The notes: a model not told the origin generated them from the sequence alone. Numbered from the stretch's first letter, positions 1 through 7,334 are shown. The stretch is 9,877 nucleotides of DNA from JBAYVY01 sp041674345 (GCA_041674345.1 JBAYVY010000113.1:1-9877); one strand, 5' to 3'. Made by a program: numbers and translations.

Positions 1-533
1 CGATACGGTATCCACCCCTGATGTTCCAGCAGCGCCCGCAGCCCCGTCTTGGCCGTCACCTTGAACACTCCCGGCAGATCAAACACCCCGGCCCACAACG
101 CCAGCCCCATCCCGTCCGGCAAACCGGCCGCCGCCAGCGCCCCCAACGACAGCGCCGTCACGCCGATCCTCCGGGGGCGGGGGCGACGGTCGCACCACGG
201 TTGTGCGCGTGTCCATTCATACACCGCCCGCGCATCATCCGCCATCGTGCGTATCGTCAAATCCTCGAATTTTCCCGTCGATTCCCCGCACCCCGCCTGG
301 TCGAACCGCACACACGCGATGCCGCGTTCCGCCAACTTTCGCGCGAACTCGACCAGGTGATAACTTTTGCCCATGCGCGAGCCGGTCAGCCCATGCACCA
401 CGATCACCGTCGGCCAAGGCCCGCCGCCGGCGTCCGGGGCTGCTTCCGTGGCTGCTTCCGGGGGCGGCAATGACACCGACGCCGCCAGTTCGTTTTCGCC
501 GCTGGTGATGTACTCGAATCGCATCTTACTCAT
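1..533 (-). CDS. alpha/beta hydrolase, N-terminal part (cut by window edge)
   Basis: An open frame reads leftward from an ATG at 533 (a second in-frame ATG is codon 4) and runs off the window after 177 codons with no stop. It has the order of an alpha/beta-hydrolase fold: a strand ending in VIVVHGLTGS (residues 43-52, HGxxG-type oxyanion-hole motif), RFDQAGCGES (76-85), and a nucleophile elbow ALSLGA (127-132) with Ser129 as the likely nucleophile. The catalytic acid and His would lie beyond the edge. The layout resembles esterase/acyl-hydrolase relatives; the substrate cannot be told. An Ala/Pro/Glu-rich stretch (residues 23-39) sits between the first strand and the core and includes an imperfect 12-bp tandem duplication (439-462) giving EAAT-EAAP. 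There is no signal peptide, so it is probably cytoplasmic. It is divergent from rluB across a repeat-filled gap. The fold is fairly certain, the function open. Confidence 0.8.
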   Translation of the reverse strand, partial: MSKMRFEYITSGENELAASVSLPPPEAATEAAPDAGGGPWPTVIVVHGLTGSRMGKSYHLVEFARKLAERGIACVRFDQAGCGESTGKFEDLTIRTMADDARAVYEWTRAQPWCDRRPRPRRIGVTALSLGALAAAGLPDGMGLALWAGVFDLPGVFKVTAKTGLRALLEHQGWIPY

Positions 534-535
534 GG

Positions 536-667
536 GGTGATCGGGTGATGGTGGATTGGGTGATTGGGTGATTGGGTGAAGTAAGAAAGGCATTGAGGCA
601 AGCCCGATTTGAGACAAGCCGTGGGGCAAGGAATGACATCACCCAATCATACATCACCCAATCCCCA
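536..667. repeat. hairpin of period-8 GTGATTGG repeats
   Basis: The 154-nt gap between the divergent hydrolase and rluB genes is mostly this element. The left part (about 536-579) is a degenerate tandem array of GTGATTGG. The right part (about 635-666) holds two inverted copies (ATCACCCAAT) separated by a short spacer, so the two sides can pair imperfectly around a loop of about 55 nt. It is the first of five hairpins of this style in the window. It lies immediately upstream of both start codons, so it could affect either 5' leader, but no regulator site is recognisable. Confidence 0.8.
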
Positions 668-687
668 AATACACTAAACTGTTCGTC

Positions 688-1482
688 ATGTCTTCATCAT
701 CCCCGGAACACGACAACCTGCCCGCCGAGCTGCGTGACGAATCGCGCGGCACCCGCCTGCACAAAGCCATGGCCGACGCGGGCATCGGCTCACGACGCGC
801 CTGCGAACAGCTCATCGCCGAGCGTCGCGTCACCGTCAACGGCCACCTCATCAAGTCCATGCCCGTTTGGGTCGATCCCGCCGTCGATCGCATCGAAGTC
901 GATCACGCCCCGGTCGCCCGACAACGCAAGACGCAGCGTAAACTTTATCTGATGGTGTTCAAGCCCCGCCGGGTCATCTGCACCAACCGCGATGAACTGG
1001 GCCGCAAGCGCGTCATCGACCTCGTGCCGCATCCCGAACGGTTGTTCTGCGTGGGCCGGCTCGACGCCGAATCGACCGGCTTCGTGCTGCTGACCAACGA
1101 CGGCGAACTGGCGCAACACCTGACGCATCCGTCGTTCGAGGTGCCGAAAACCTACCGCGTCGCCGTCAAGGGCCGGGTGGAAGGCGAACACATCGAACGA
1201 TTGCGCCGCGGCATGACCCTGGCCGATCGCGCCGGCCAAACACAGCGCACCAACGCCGACCTCATCAAAATCATCAAACGCGACCTCGACCGCACCGTCA
1301 TGGAAATCACGCTCAGCGAAGGGCGCAACCGTGAAATCCGCCGCATGATGGCCCGCCTCGGCTTCGATGTGAAACGTCTCGAACGCATCGCCATCGGCCC
1401 CGTGCAACTCAAAGGCATTGCGCCGGGCCACTGGCGGGAACTGACCAAAGTCGAAATCGCGCAGTTGCGGAAGAAACGATGA
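688..1482 (+). CDS. rluB: rRNA pseudouridine synthase, RluB/RsuA family
   Basis: 264 aa. It isomerises a specific uridine of ribosomal RNA to pseudouridine. An N-terminal S4 RNA-binding domain (about residues 21-67, RLHKAMADAGIGSRRACEQL region) is followed by the RsuA/RluB catalytic domain. The motif GRLDAESTGFVLLTNDG (123-139) carries the catalytic Asp126, and the conserved C-terminal block EGRNREIRRMMARLGFDVKR (211-230) is intact. Length fits the family. RluB (23S) is more likely than RsuA (16S) or RluE/F, but sequence inspection alone does not settle the target. The start is ATG 688. No Shine-Dalgarno is seen, and a TACACT box at 671-676 only 11 nt upstream would give a very short leader. 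It converges with cdaR. Its last codons lie inside the left arm of the next hairpin. Confidence 0.92.
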   Translation: MSSSSPEHDNLPAELRDESRGTRLHKAMADAGIGSRRACEQLIAERRVTVNGHLIKSMPVWVDPAVDRIEVDHAPVARQRKTQRKLYLMVFKPRRVICTNRDELGRKRVIDLVPHPERLFCVGRLDAESTGFVLLTNDGELAQHLTHPSFEVPKTYRVAVKGRVEGEHIERLRRGMTLADRAGQTQRTNADLIKIIKRDLDRTVMEITLSEGRNREIRRMMARLGFDVKRLERIAIGPVQLKGIAPGHWRELTKVEIAQLRKKR

Positions 1483-1579
1483 GCGATGAGCGATGAGATC
1501 AGCGGGCGTGAACCGTATTTCGCGGCGATGGCCCGACGAAGCTCAGCCCTCGCTTCGCCTCATCGCTCATCGCTTTCTT
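1471..1579. repeat. GCGATGA-repeat hairpin between convergent genes; possible bidirectional terminator
   Basis: The left arm 1471-1490 and the inverted right arm 1559-1579 match over 20 bases with a one-base bulge. Both are built from the heptamer GCGATGA, and the left array continues to 1497. The loop is 68 nt. The left arm overlaps the last codons and stop of rluB, and the right arm ends five bases outside the cdaR stop codon. The position between converging genes suits a bidirectional transcription end, but the long loop and lack of a T-run argue against a classical intrinsic terminator. Confidence 0.75.
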
Positions 1580-1584
1580 CCGCC

Positions 1585-2802
1585 TCACCCACCGGTGGTC
1601 GCCGGTTGTTCGCGTTTGACCACGGTGAAACGCACCATCGCCGTCGGCGCGAAAATGGAAATGTTTTGCGACAGGAACGTCGGCACGGTCGCCGCCTTCG
1701 TCGCCGCGACGGTCGTCGGCAGCTCCTCGCCGCCCGCCGCCAGCGCCGCCGGGTTCACCGGCACCACGTGCAGCACCCGGCCCTGGCCCGTCGCCGAAAC
1801 CTGCTGAATCTCCACCGACGAAATCGGCGCGCTGGTCACGCCCTTGTCCAGCATGTCGCCGGTCAACTGAAACTGCGCGATCACACGCATCTCGTTCGGC
1901 TTGCTCCGCAACCGCTCGATCAGATCACGCGGCCCGGTGATCGTCACTTCGCGCAACACCCGGCTTTCATCCGCCAAAGTCACGTCATATCGCCTCAACT
2001 CCGACGGCGGCGTCGAAACCCACACCGGCACCAACTGCACCGCCAGCGAATCCTGCTGCCGCGCGATCGTGAACGTCACGTCCGCCGTCGTCACCCCCAG
2101 CTTGATGTGCCGCTCCACACGCTTGTCCGCGCCCAGCGGCTTGCTCAGTTCCAGGGTCAGCGGCAACGTCTGCTCCACGCCCTCCGGCATGTCGCTCAGC
2201 CGGCCCGCCGGGATCGTCGCCGCGACGAACAACGCATCATCGCTGCCGGCCAGACGATCCAGAAAACTTTGCGGCAACGTCACCGGAATCGTCGCCGGGT
2301 TGATTTTCACGCTCGGCCCCAACTGCACCCCGCGCGGATCGAACACCACCCGCACATCCTTCGTCACCAGCTTATCGACGATGATCGCAACCTCGCCCGG
2401 CTCCACCCCCACCACGCTGATGCCCTGTTCCGACACACTCAGACTGCCCGGCTTCTCCGGTTCCACACGCACCTGCGGAAACAACATCGAAAGGTTCAAT
2501 GTCTGTTTCCCCGTCGCCGCGATCATCGACGATTGCACCGGCAGTTCCACCGCCCCCGTCGCCCCCAGATGCACTTTCAACTGATCCAACGCCGACGTCG
2601 CCCCCTTGAACGTCACCGCCACCGTTAACTGATCCGATCCGGCGACGAAGTCCGCCACCAGGTCCTGCCCGATCCGCGCGGGCAACGCCACCGTCACGGT
2701 CCGCGTATCAGTCCGCACGTTCTGACCCTCGGCATAAAGCCAGATCAACGCCGCGATCAGCGTCACCAGAAGGTAGGATTGCATCGGTTTGAAAATTCGC
2801 AT
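1585..2802 (-). CDS. cdaR: YbbR-domain membrane protein, CdaR-like
   Basis: 405 aa. CdaR-type proteins are anchored in the cytoplasmic membrane with extracytoplasmic YbbR domains and modulate the diadenylate cyclase CdaA, usually encoded just upstream as here. An N-terminal hydrophobic helix (about residues 9-24, YLLVTLIAALIWLYAE) is followed by a long beta-rich region with YbbR-type repeats, for example VGVEPGEVAIIVDKLVTKDV (131-150) and VTITGPRDLIERL (286-298). There is no enzymatic motif. The start is ATG 2802. No clear Shine-Dalgarno is seen, and a 28-bp perfect hairpin begins 15 bases upstream. The gene lies 96 nt downstream of cdaA on the same strand and is presumably cotranscribed. Assignment rests on the membrane helix, repeat style and gene pairing; a generic YbbR protein is the cautious name. 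Confidence 0.82.
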   Translation of the reverse strand: MRIFKPMQSYLLVTLIAALIWLYAEGQNVRTDTRTVTVALPARIGQDLVADFVAGSDQLTVAVTFKGATSALDQLKVHLGATGAVELPVQSSMIAATGKQTLNLSMLFPQVRVEPEKPGSLSVSEQGISVVGVEPGEVAIIVDKLVTKDVRVVFDPRGVQLGPSVKINPATIPVTLPQSFLDRLAGSDDALFVAATIPAGRLSDMPEGVEQTLPLTLELSKPLGADKRVERHIKLGVTTADVTFTIARQQDSLAVQLVPVWVSTPPSELRRYDVTLADESRVLREVTITGPRDLIERLRSKPNEMRVIAQFQLTGDMLDKGVTSAPISSVEIQQVSATGQGRVLHVVPVNPAALAAGGEELPTTVAATKAATVPTFLSQNISIFAPTAMVRFTVVKREQPATTGG

Positions 2803-2817
2803 GGTCGATCATTTCTT

Positions 2818-2895
2818 AACCGCAGAGGCGCAGAGACGCAGAGAAAACAAAATCACTTTTTTATGTCTTCTCTGCGTCTCTGCGCCTCTGCGGTT
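2818..2895. repeat. perfect 28-bp inverted repeat of GCAGAGGC-type octamers
   Basis: Arms 2818-2845 and 2868-2895 are exact reverse complements over 28 bases, with a 22-nt AT-rich loop. Each arm is three octamers (GCAGAGGC, GCAGAGAC, GCAGAGAA) preceded by AACC. I recall near-identical repeats, and the spurious peptides they encode, from many environmental bacterial genomes. It fills almost all of the cdaA-cdaR gap and would form a very stable RNA hairpin between the cdaA stop and the cdaR start. No T-run follows on the minus strand, so partial attenuation, RNA processing or 3'-end protection of cdaA is more likely than full termination. Confidence 0.95.
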
Positions 2896-2898
2896 CAA

Positions 2899-3750
2899 TC
2901 ACGCCGCGTCCTTGTCCGTTGTCATGTCGTCCGTATCCGTGGTTGGGTTCGTGATCGGCGTGGCGGCCTGTTTCAGGCCCCGCTTCAGCATCGAGCGCAG
3001 CGCGTCGGGGCTGAGTTTGCGTATCAGTTGCCCGCGCTCCGCCAGCGAGATCGCGCCGGTCTCTTCGCTGACCACGATCACCATGCAGTCGGCTTCCTGC
3101 GAAAGCCCCAGGGCCGCCCGATGACGCGAACCCAACTCCTGCGCGATGTCCTCCCCCTCGGCCAGCGGAAACTGCACCCCCGCCGCCGCGATCTTGCTGT
3201 CGTGAATCACCACACCCATGTCGTGCAGCGCGCTGCCCGGCCAGAATATCGTCTGAAGCAGTTCGGCGGTCACCTCGGCGTTCAGCCGGGTTCCCACCTC
3301 GATGATGCCGCCCAGGGGTACGTCGCGCTCGATGGCGATGATCGCGCCGATGCGGTTTTTCGCCAGGTACGTCACCGCGAGGATGATCTGGTCGATCACC
3401 GGCTCCATCGTCGAGGCGGTGGAGCGGAACAGCCGCGCCTCGCCCAATCGCACCAGCGCCCGGCGCAGTTCCGGCTGAAAAATCACCACCATTGCTATCG
3501 CCGCGAATCCGAGAAATCCCTTATACAAAAACTGAATGCGCGGAAAAGCGTTTTCCGGCGCCAACACCAGCAGCAACGAGGTGATGATGAGTACCACGCC
3601 CAACCCTTTGAACATGCGGGCCGCCCGTGTGCCGCGCAGGAAGCGGAAAATCAGGTACACCGCGACCCAGATAATGGCGAACTCGACCAACCCCTCAACC
3701 GGGTTGTCGCCTCGCAGTCGGGTCAGCAGTTGTTGAATTCGTTCCAGCAC
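2899..3750 (-). CDS. cdaA: diadenylate cyclase (c-di-AMP synthase), CdaA type
   Basis: 283 aa. It makes c-di-AMP from two ATP at the membrane. Three hydrophobic helices fill the N-terminal part (about residues 21-38, 47-64, 73-91), then comes a DAC (DisA_N) domain (about 95-235). The second catalytic motif is canonical: GSRHRAALGLS (207-217, RHR at 209-211). The first, normally LHDGA, reads LHDMGVV (175-181): the Asp is kept but Gly-Ala becomes Met-Gly. A conserved SEETGAIS (228-235) follows. The C-terminus from about 263 is a Thr/Asp-rich tail. The start is GTG at 3750, the natural N-terminus before the first helix; no Shine-Dalgarno is seen. DisA is excluded, since there are N-terminal helices and no C-terminal DNA-binding part. 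It is the first gene of the pair with cdaR and divergent from top6B. Confidence 0.92.
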   Translation of the reverse strand: MLERIQQLLTRLRGDNPVEGLVEFAIIWVAVYLIFRFLRGTRAARMFKGLGVVLIITSLLLVLAPENAFPRIQFLYKGFLGFAAIAMVVIFQPELRRALVRLGEARLFRSTASTMEPVIDQIILAVTYLAKNRIGAIIAIERDVPLGGIIEVGTRLNAEVTAELLQTIFWPGSALHDMGVVIHDSKIAAAGVQFPLAEGEDIAQELGSRHRAALGLSQEADCMVIVVSEETGAISLAERGQLIRKLSPDALRSMLKRGLKQAATPITNPTTDTDDMTTDKDAA

Positions 3751-3818
3751 AGGGTTTTATCCGTCTGCAAAGGCGATGCTTATGTCCATACCGCCGCGGG
3801 CGTGCCGGCGCACACCTG

Positions 3819-3824
3819 ATTATA
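3819..3824 (-). promoter_or_regulatory. candidate -10 box for cdaA-cdaR
   Basis: The minus strand reads TATAAT exactly at 3824-3819, about 70 bases upstream of the cdaA GTG start, implying a leader of roughly 60 nt. No good -35 hexamer is found at 16-18 nt spacing, so this rests on the -10 alone. Confidence 0.4.
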
Positions 3825-3922
3825 GAACATCGGCCGAACGCCGCACCGTCCAGCAATGGTTTTGGCATCACCGGACGAAACTTGTTTTATCGTGGAGAAA
3901 CGTGACCATGCTACGACCGGGC

Positions 3923-3950
3923 TTGCCTCAACGCCCTGATCGGGCATAAT
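3923..3950 (+). promoter_or_regulatory. candidate sigma70-type promoter for top6BA
   Basis: TTGCCT (3923-3928), 16 nt, CATAAT (3945-3950), lying about 78 bases before the top6B start. Each hexamer has one or two mismatches to consensus. It is the best plus-strand candidate in the 278-nt divergent region 3751-4028, which otherwise shows no gene, hairpin array or recognisable operator. Confidence 0.4.
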
Positions 3951-4028
3951 GATCGCAGCCCCGCCCACGAACCCCGGAAGGTGGGGGATGTTTGATTCGC
4001 CTCTTTCGTTTTTTGCCAAGGATGGCCC

Positions 4029-6095
4029 ATGACCGCGACCGTTGTGCATTCACCCCAATCTCCCCGTAAGGGTTCGCCCCGCGTCGATGCGGAGTCGATG
4101 GCGAAAAAGCAACGCGAAATCTCCGTCTCGGAGTTTTTCGCCAAGAACCGACACCTGCTCGGCTTCGACAACCCCCGCAAGGCGTTGCTCACGACGGTGA
4201 AAGAGGCCGTCGATAATTCGCTGGACGCCTGCGAGGAAGCGAGCATTCTGCCGAACGTGACGGTCATCATCGAAGACCTTCAGCCCGACCGCCCCGCCAT
4301 GCTCAAGCAGTCGCGCTATCGGGTGACGGTGATCGACAACGGGCCGGGCATTGTGCGGTCGCAGATCGAAAACATTTTCGGCAAGCTGCTGTACGGCTCG
4401 AAGTTTCACCGGCTGAAAATGTCGCGCGGCCAGCAGGGCATCGGCATCAGCGCGGCGGGGATGTACGGGCTGATTACCACCGGCAAGCCGATGGTGATTC
4501 ACACGCGCCCCAAGCAGGGCAAGCCCGCGCATCACATCGAACTGTCGATGAACACGAAGACCAACTCGGCACAGGTGACGGTGGATCAGCAGACGGAGGA
4601 TTTTCCGCCGCAGGGCTTTAAGGCGTTGAACACCGCCCCCGGCACGCGCGATCCGGGGTTTTTGAACCCCGCCGATTACGTCACCGGCACGAGCGTGAGC
4701 ATCGAGTTGGAGGGCAAGTACCAGAAGGGCCGGGGCAGCGTCGATGAGTTTTTGGAACTGACCGCCATCGCCAATCCGCACGCGCGGATCACGTTCGTTC
4801 CGCCGACGCGCGTCAGCGCCGATGACAACGTGGCGGATGAACCGACGCTGATGCAGGAATCGGAACACAGCGAATTGCACGCGGCGGCGGTGGATACGAG
4901 CGTGAAACGTGTCGTGGCGGCGGCGGATGTCGATCCGACGCTGACGACGGTGGAGAAGGACGGCGTGGTGATGTTTCCGCGCGGGACGGAGGAGTTGCCG
5001 CCGGAGACGAAGGAGATTCAGCCGCACCCCAAGGGCATTGAGTTGGGGATTCTGTTGCAAATGATGAAGGATTATGAAGCGGCGAATAAGGGGGGCGGGA
5101 CGCTGTATAATTTTTTGCAGGAGAAGTTCAGCCGGATCAGTCCGGGCAAGGCGGGGGATTTCTGCAAGGCGATCGGCGCGCATTCGCGGACGAAGGTGGG
5201 GGATGTGACCCCGGCGCAGGTGGAGAAGTTGTTCAAGGAGTTCGGCGAGGCGCGACTGCCGCCGCCGCCGACGGATTGTCTGGCGCCGATCGGGGTGAGG
5301 CAGTTGCTGGCGGGGATGCTCAAGGGTGTGAAGGCGGAGTTTTACGCCGCGTCGAGCCGGTCGCCGGAGATTTACAGCGGCCGGCCGTTCCAGATCGAGG
5401 CGGCGATCGCGTTCGGCGGGGAGTTGCCGAGCAACGAGACGGCCCGTGTGATTCGTTTCGCCAATCGTGTGCCGCTGTTGTTTCAGCAGTCGGGATGCAG
5501 CAGTTTCAAATCGGTGATCGAGACGGGTTGGCGGAATTACAATTTGACGCAGCCGCGGGGTTCGATACCGGTGGGGCCGCTGGTGATTATGATTCATATG
5601 GCCAGCGTGTGGGTGCCGTTCACCAGCGAATCGAAGGAAGCGATCGCGGATTACGACGAGATTCGCAAGGAGATGAAGCTGGCGCTGATGGAATGCGGTC
5701 GCAAGCTGGGGACGTATCTGCGCAAGCGTCAGCGGATGCAGCGCGAGGCGGCGAGGCGGGATGTGTTCGAGCGGTACATCGGCGAAGTGGCGAAAGCGAT
5801 CCATTCCATCAATGGCACCGACCCCCGGAAGTTGTATGAGGCGTTGTTGGCTGAGGCGCAGAAGCGCACGGCGGTGGCGGATTTGGAACTGGACGAGGAA
5901 GGCAAGGCCGTGCAGCGGGACGAGACGGAAAACTTCAAGGATGACGACGGGGTGGTGATGGTGCAGAGCCGGGCGGCGCATCTGGCGGATGAGGAAGAGG
6001 GGGCGGAAACAGTCGCGGCGACGACCAAGCCGCATCCGATCCGCACCCAGGAAGAGGACGACAACGACGACGAACGCGGACTGTTCGGGAACTAA
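4029..6095 (+). CDS. top6B: DNA topoisomerase VI subunit B
   Basis: 688 aa. This is the ATPase subunit of the A2B2 type IIB topoisomerase, which passes one duplex through another. GHKL ATPase fold: N-box EAVDNSLDA (59-67, Asn63), G1 box DNGPGI (103-108), G2 box SRGQQGIGIS (132-141). The family linker MFPRGTEELPPETKEIQPHP (315-334) leads to an H2TH-like segment (about 357-405), then the transducer domain with RFANRVPLLFQQ (476-487); Lys494 is a candidate ATP-contacting switch lysine (inferred). At 688 aa it is longer than the archaeal enzymes of roughly 530: there is a low-complexity insert at about 262-305 and an acidic tail at 652-688 (EEDDNDDE). The start is ATG 4029, supported by AAGGA at 4018-4022, six bases away; Met24 (4098) is a less supported alternative. 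First gene of the topo VI operon. The nucleotide motifs and transducer exclude gyrase B, MutL and Hsp90. Confidence 0.95.
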   Translation: MTATVVHSPQSPRKGSPRVDAESMAKKQREISVSEFFAKNRHLLGFDNPRKALLTTVKEAVDNSLDACEEASILPNVTVIIEDLQPDRPAMLKQSRYRVTVIDNGPGIVRSQIENIFGKLLYGSKFHRLKMSRGQQGIGISAAGMYGLITTGKPMVIHTRPKQGKPAHHIELSMNTKTNSAQVTVDQQTEDFPPQGFKALNTAPGTRDPGFLNPADYVTGTSVSIELEGKYQKGRGSVDEFLELTAIANPHARITFVPPTRVSADDNVADEPTLMQESEHSELHAAAVDTSVKRVVAAADVDPTLTTVEKDGVVMFPRGTEELPPETKEIQPHPKGIELGILLQMMKDYEAANKGGGTLYNFLQEKFSRISPGKAGDFCKAIGAHSRTKVGDVTPAQVEKLFKEFGEARLPPPPTDCLAPIGVRQLLAGMLKGVKAEFYAASSRSPEIYSGRPFQIEAAIAFGGELPSNETARVIRFANRVPLLFQQSGCSSFKSVIETGWRNYNLTQPRGSIPVGPLVIMIHMASVWVPFTSESKEAIADYDEIRKEMKLALMECGRKLGTYLRKRQRMQREAARRDVFERYIGEVAKAIHSINGTDPRKLYEALLAEAQKRTAVADLELDEEGKAVQRDETENFKDDDGVVMVQSRAAHLADEEEGAETVAATTKPHPIRTQEEDDNDDERGLFGN

Positions 6096-6101
6096 AAGAA
6101 C

Positions 6102-6173
6102 TCACCACGGAGGACACGGAGTTCACCGAGCAGAAAATTCAGAACAAATCCTTCTCCGTGATCTCCGTGGTGA
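6102..6173. repeat. hairpin of CACGGAG-type 9-mer repeats between top6B and top6A
   Basis: Left arm 6102-6121 and right arm 6154-6173 are reverse complements at 18 of 20 bases, with a 32-nt loop. The left side is a degenerate period-9 array (CCACGGAG, GACACGGAG, TTCACCGAG). Nine A's follow the right arm (6173-6181) on the plus strand, so it is not a classical intrinsic terminator for top6B. Like the cdaA-cdaR element, it lies between two cotranscribed partner genes. A processing or mRNA-stability role is possible but unproven. Confidence 0.85.
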
Positions 6174-6191
6174 AAAAAAAATGGATTCAGC

Positions 6192-7334
6192 ATGATGGCT
6201 AAGAATACGACACGAGCGGAGATCGCCAAACAGGCCCGGCAGCGCGACAAGAAGACGATGACCAGCATCGTCAACCTGGCGAACGACGTGAGCAAGGCGG
6301 CGTTCAGGGGCGGCGACATCTCGCTGGAGATTCCGACACGCACGCGCTCCAACACGCTGTGGAATAAAAAACGCGGCATCCTGGAAATGGGCGACGCGAA
6401 GAGCGAGCGGCAACTGTTCAATTTGAACCAGGCCAAGCAGTTCATGCAGACCATGCTGCACTCCGGATCGATCAAGGAACTGATCGAAGCGGAAAAAACG
6501 CTCAGTTTGCGCGGCATGTTTTACAAGGGCCTGCATACGATTCAAGGAACCCGCGGCGAAAAGACGTTCGCGGCGCAGGACGAATCGGACGCTGTGCTGG
6601 AGGATTTGGAAGTCGCGCTGGCGGCGTTGCGCGAGGAACTGCACATCTACGCCAAGAAACGCGGCACGATGGTCGGCAACATCACCATCATCGACAGCGG
6701 CGATGAGATCGACTGCCGGCGGATGGGATCGGGCGGATACGCGATTCCGTCGATCACCGAACCGGATGTGATTCAGTTCAAAAAGTGCGAAGCGAAATTC
6801 GTGCTGCACGTCGAAAAGGACACCGTGTGGGGGCGGTTCAACGAGGATCGGTTCTGGGAAAAGCATAACTGCATACTGACCGAAGGCAGCGGCCAGCCCC
6901 CGCGCGGCGTGCGGCGATTGCTGCGACGATTGCACGAGGAACTCGGCCTGCCGATCTATTGTTTGCTCGATTGCGATCCGTGGGGACATTACATCTACTC
7001 GGTCATCAAACAGGGTTCGATCTCGCTGGCGTTTGAGAGCGAACGCCTGGCGATTCCGGGGGCGAAGTTCATCGGTGTGCGGGCGAAGGATTACAAGGAG
7101 TGCCAGTTGTCCGACGACGTGCAGATCGAACTGAACAAGAACGACATCAAACGCGCCAACGAGATCGCCGCGTACCCGTGGTTCAAGGATCACAAACCCT
7201 GGCAGAGGGAAATCGCGGCGATGCTGAAAAACGGCTTCAAGATGGAAGTCGAATCGCTCATCACCAAGAACATCAGCTACGTCACGGAAGAATACGTCCC
7301 GATGCGCCTGAAAGCGAAGGACTGGCTGGAGTAG
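6192..7334 (+). CDS. top6A: DNA topoisomerase VI subunit A (Spo11-like)
   Basis: 380 aa. This is the cleavage subunit of topoisomerase VI; it makes a double-strand break through a 5'-phosphotyrosyl bond and is homologous to the meiotic Spo11. The winged-helix/CAP part carries SLRGMFYKGLH (105-115), with Tyr111 the likely nucleophile by alignment to the usual R-E-x-Y-Y pattern; the usual Glu after Arg is Gly108. The Toprim domain supplies the Mg2+ ligands: Glu208 in FVLHVEKDT (203-211) and the DxD pair Asp260/Asp262 in CLLDCDPWGH (257-266). Length is normal for the family. It starts with tandem ATGs at 6192 and 6195; no Shine-Dalgarno is visible and the start follows the A9 tract closely. It lies 96 nt after top6B. 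The last codons (KDWLE, stop) are duplicated downstream of the endonuclease gene. Confidence 0.95.
   Translation: MMAKNTTRAEIAKQARQRDKKTMTSIVNLANDVSKAAFRGGDISLEIPTRTRSNTLWNKKRGILEMGDAKSERQLFNLNQAKQFMQTMLHSGSIKELIEAEKTLSLRGMFYKGLHTIQGTRGEKTFAAQDESDAVLEDLEVALAALREELHIYAKKRGTMVGNITIIDSGDEIDCRRMGSGGYAIPSITEPDVIQFKKCEAKFVLHVEKDTVWGRFNEDRFWEKHNCILTEGSGQPPRGVRRLLRRLHEELGLPIYCLLDCDPWGHYIYSVIKQGSISLAFESERLAIPGAKFIGVRAKDYKECQLSDDVQIELNKNDIKRANEIAAYPWFKDHKPWQREIAAMLKNGFKMEVESLITKNISYVTEEYVPMRLKAKDWLE

Noticed and set aside
536..667. Short tandem repeats as a CRISPR array
   Set aside because: The units are 8 bases, contiguous, without unique spacers, and have an inverted partner; no cas genes are present.
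1486..2628. 380-codon plus-strand frame over cdaR
   Set aside because: Extremely Arg/His-rich shadow of cdaR, starting inside the GCGATGA repeat.
2899..3750. DisA instead of CdaA
   Set aside because: The protein has N-terminal membrane helices, lacks the long C-terminal DNA-binding part of DisA, and is followed by a YbbR-domain gene.
2779..3819. 346-codon plus-strand frame over cdaA and the octamer hairpin
   Set aside because: Antisense to cdaA. Its start reads through the repeat and gives the spurious peptide type (AETQRKQ) often seen from such repeats.
4050..6035. 661-codon open frame antisense to top6B
   Set aside because: It is Arg/His/Leu-rich with no domain, and it mirrors a strongly conserved gene on the other strand; a by-product of GC-rich coding sequence.
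6102..6181. Intrinsic terminator after top6B
   Set aside because: The hairpin is followed by A's, not T's, on the transcribed sense strand, and the next gene is the operon partner top6A.
6123..7193. 356-codon open frame antisense to top6A
   Set aside because: Top6A on the plus strand has full catalytic motifs; this frame has none and reads through the repeat hairpin.
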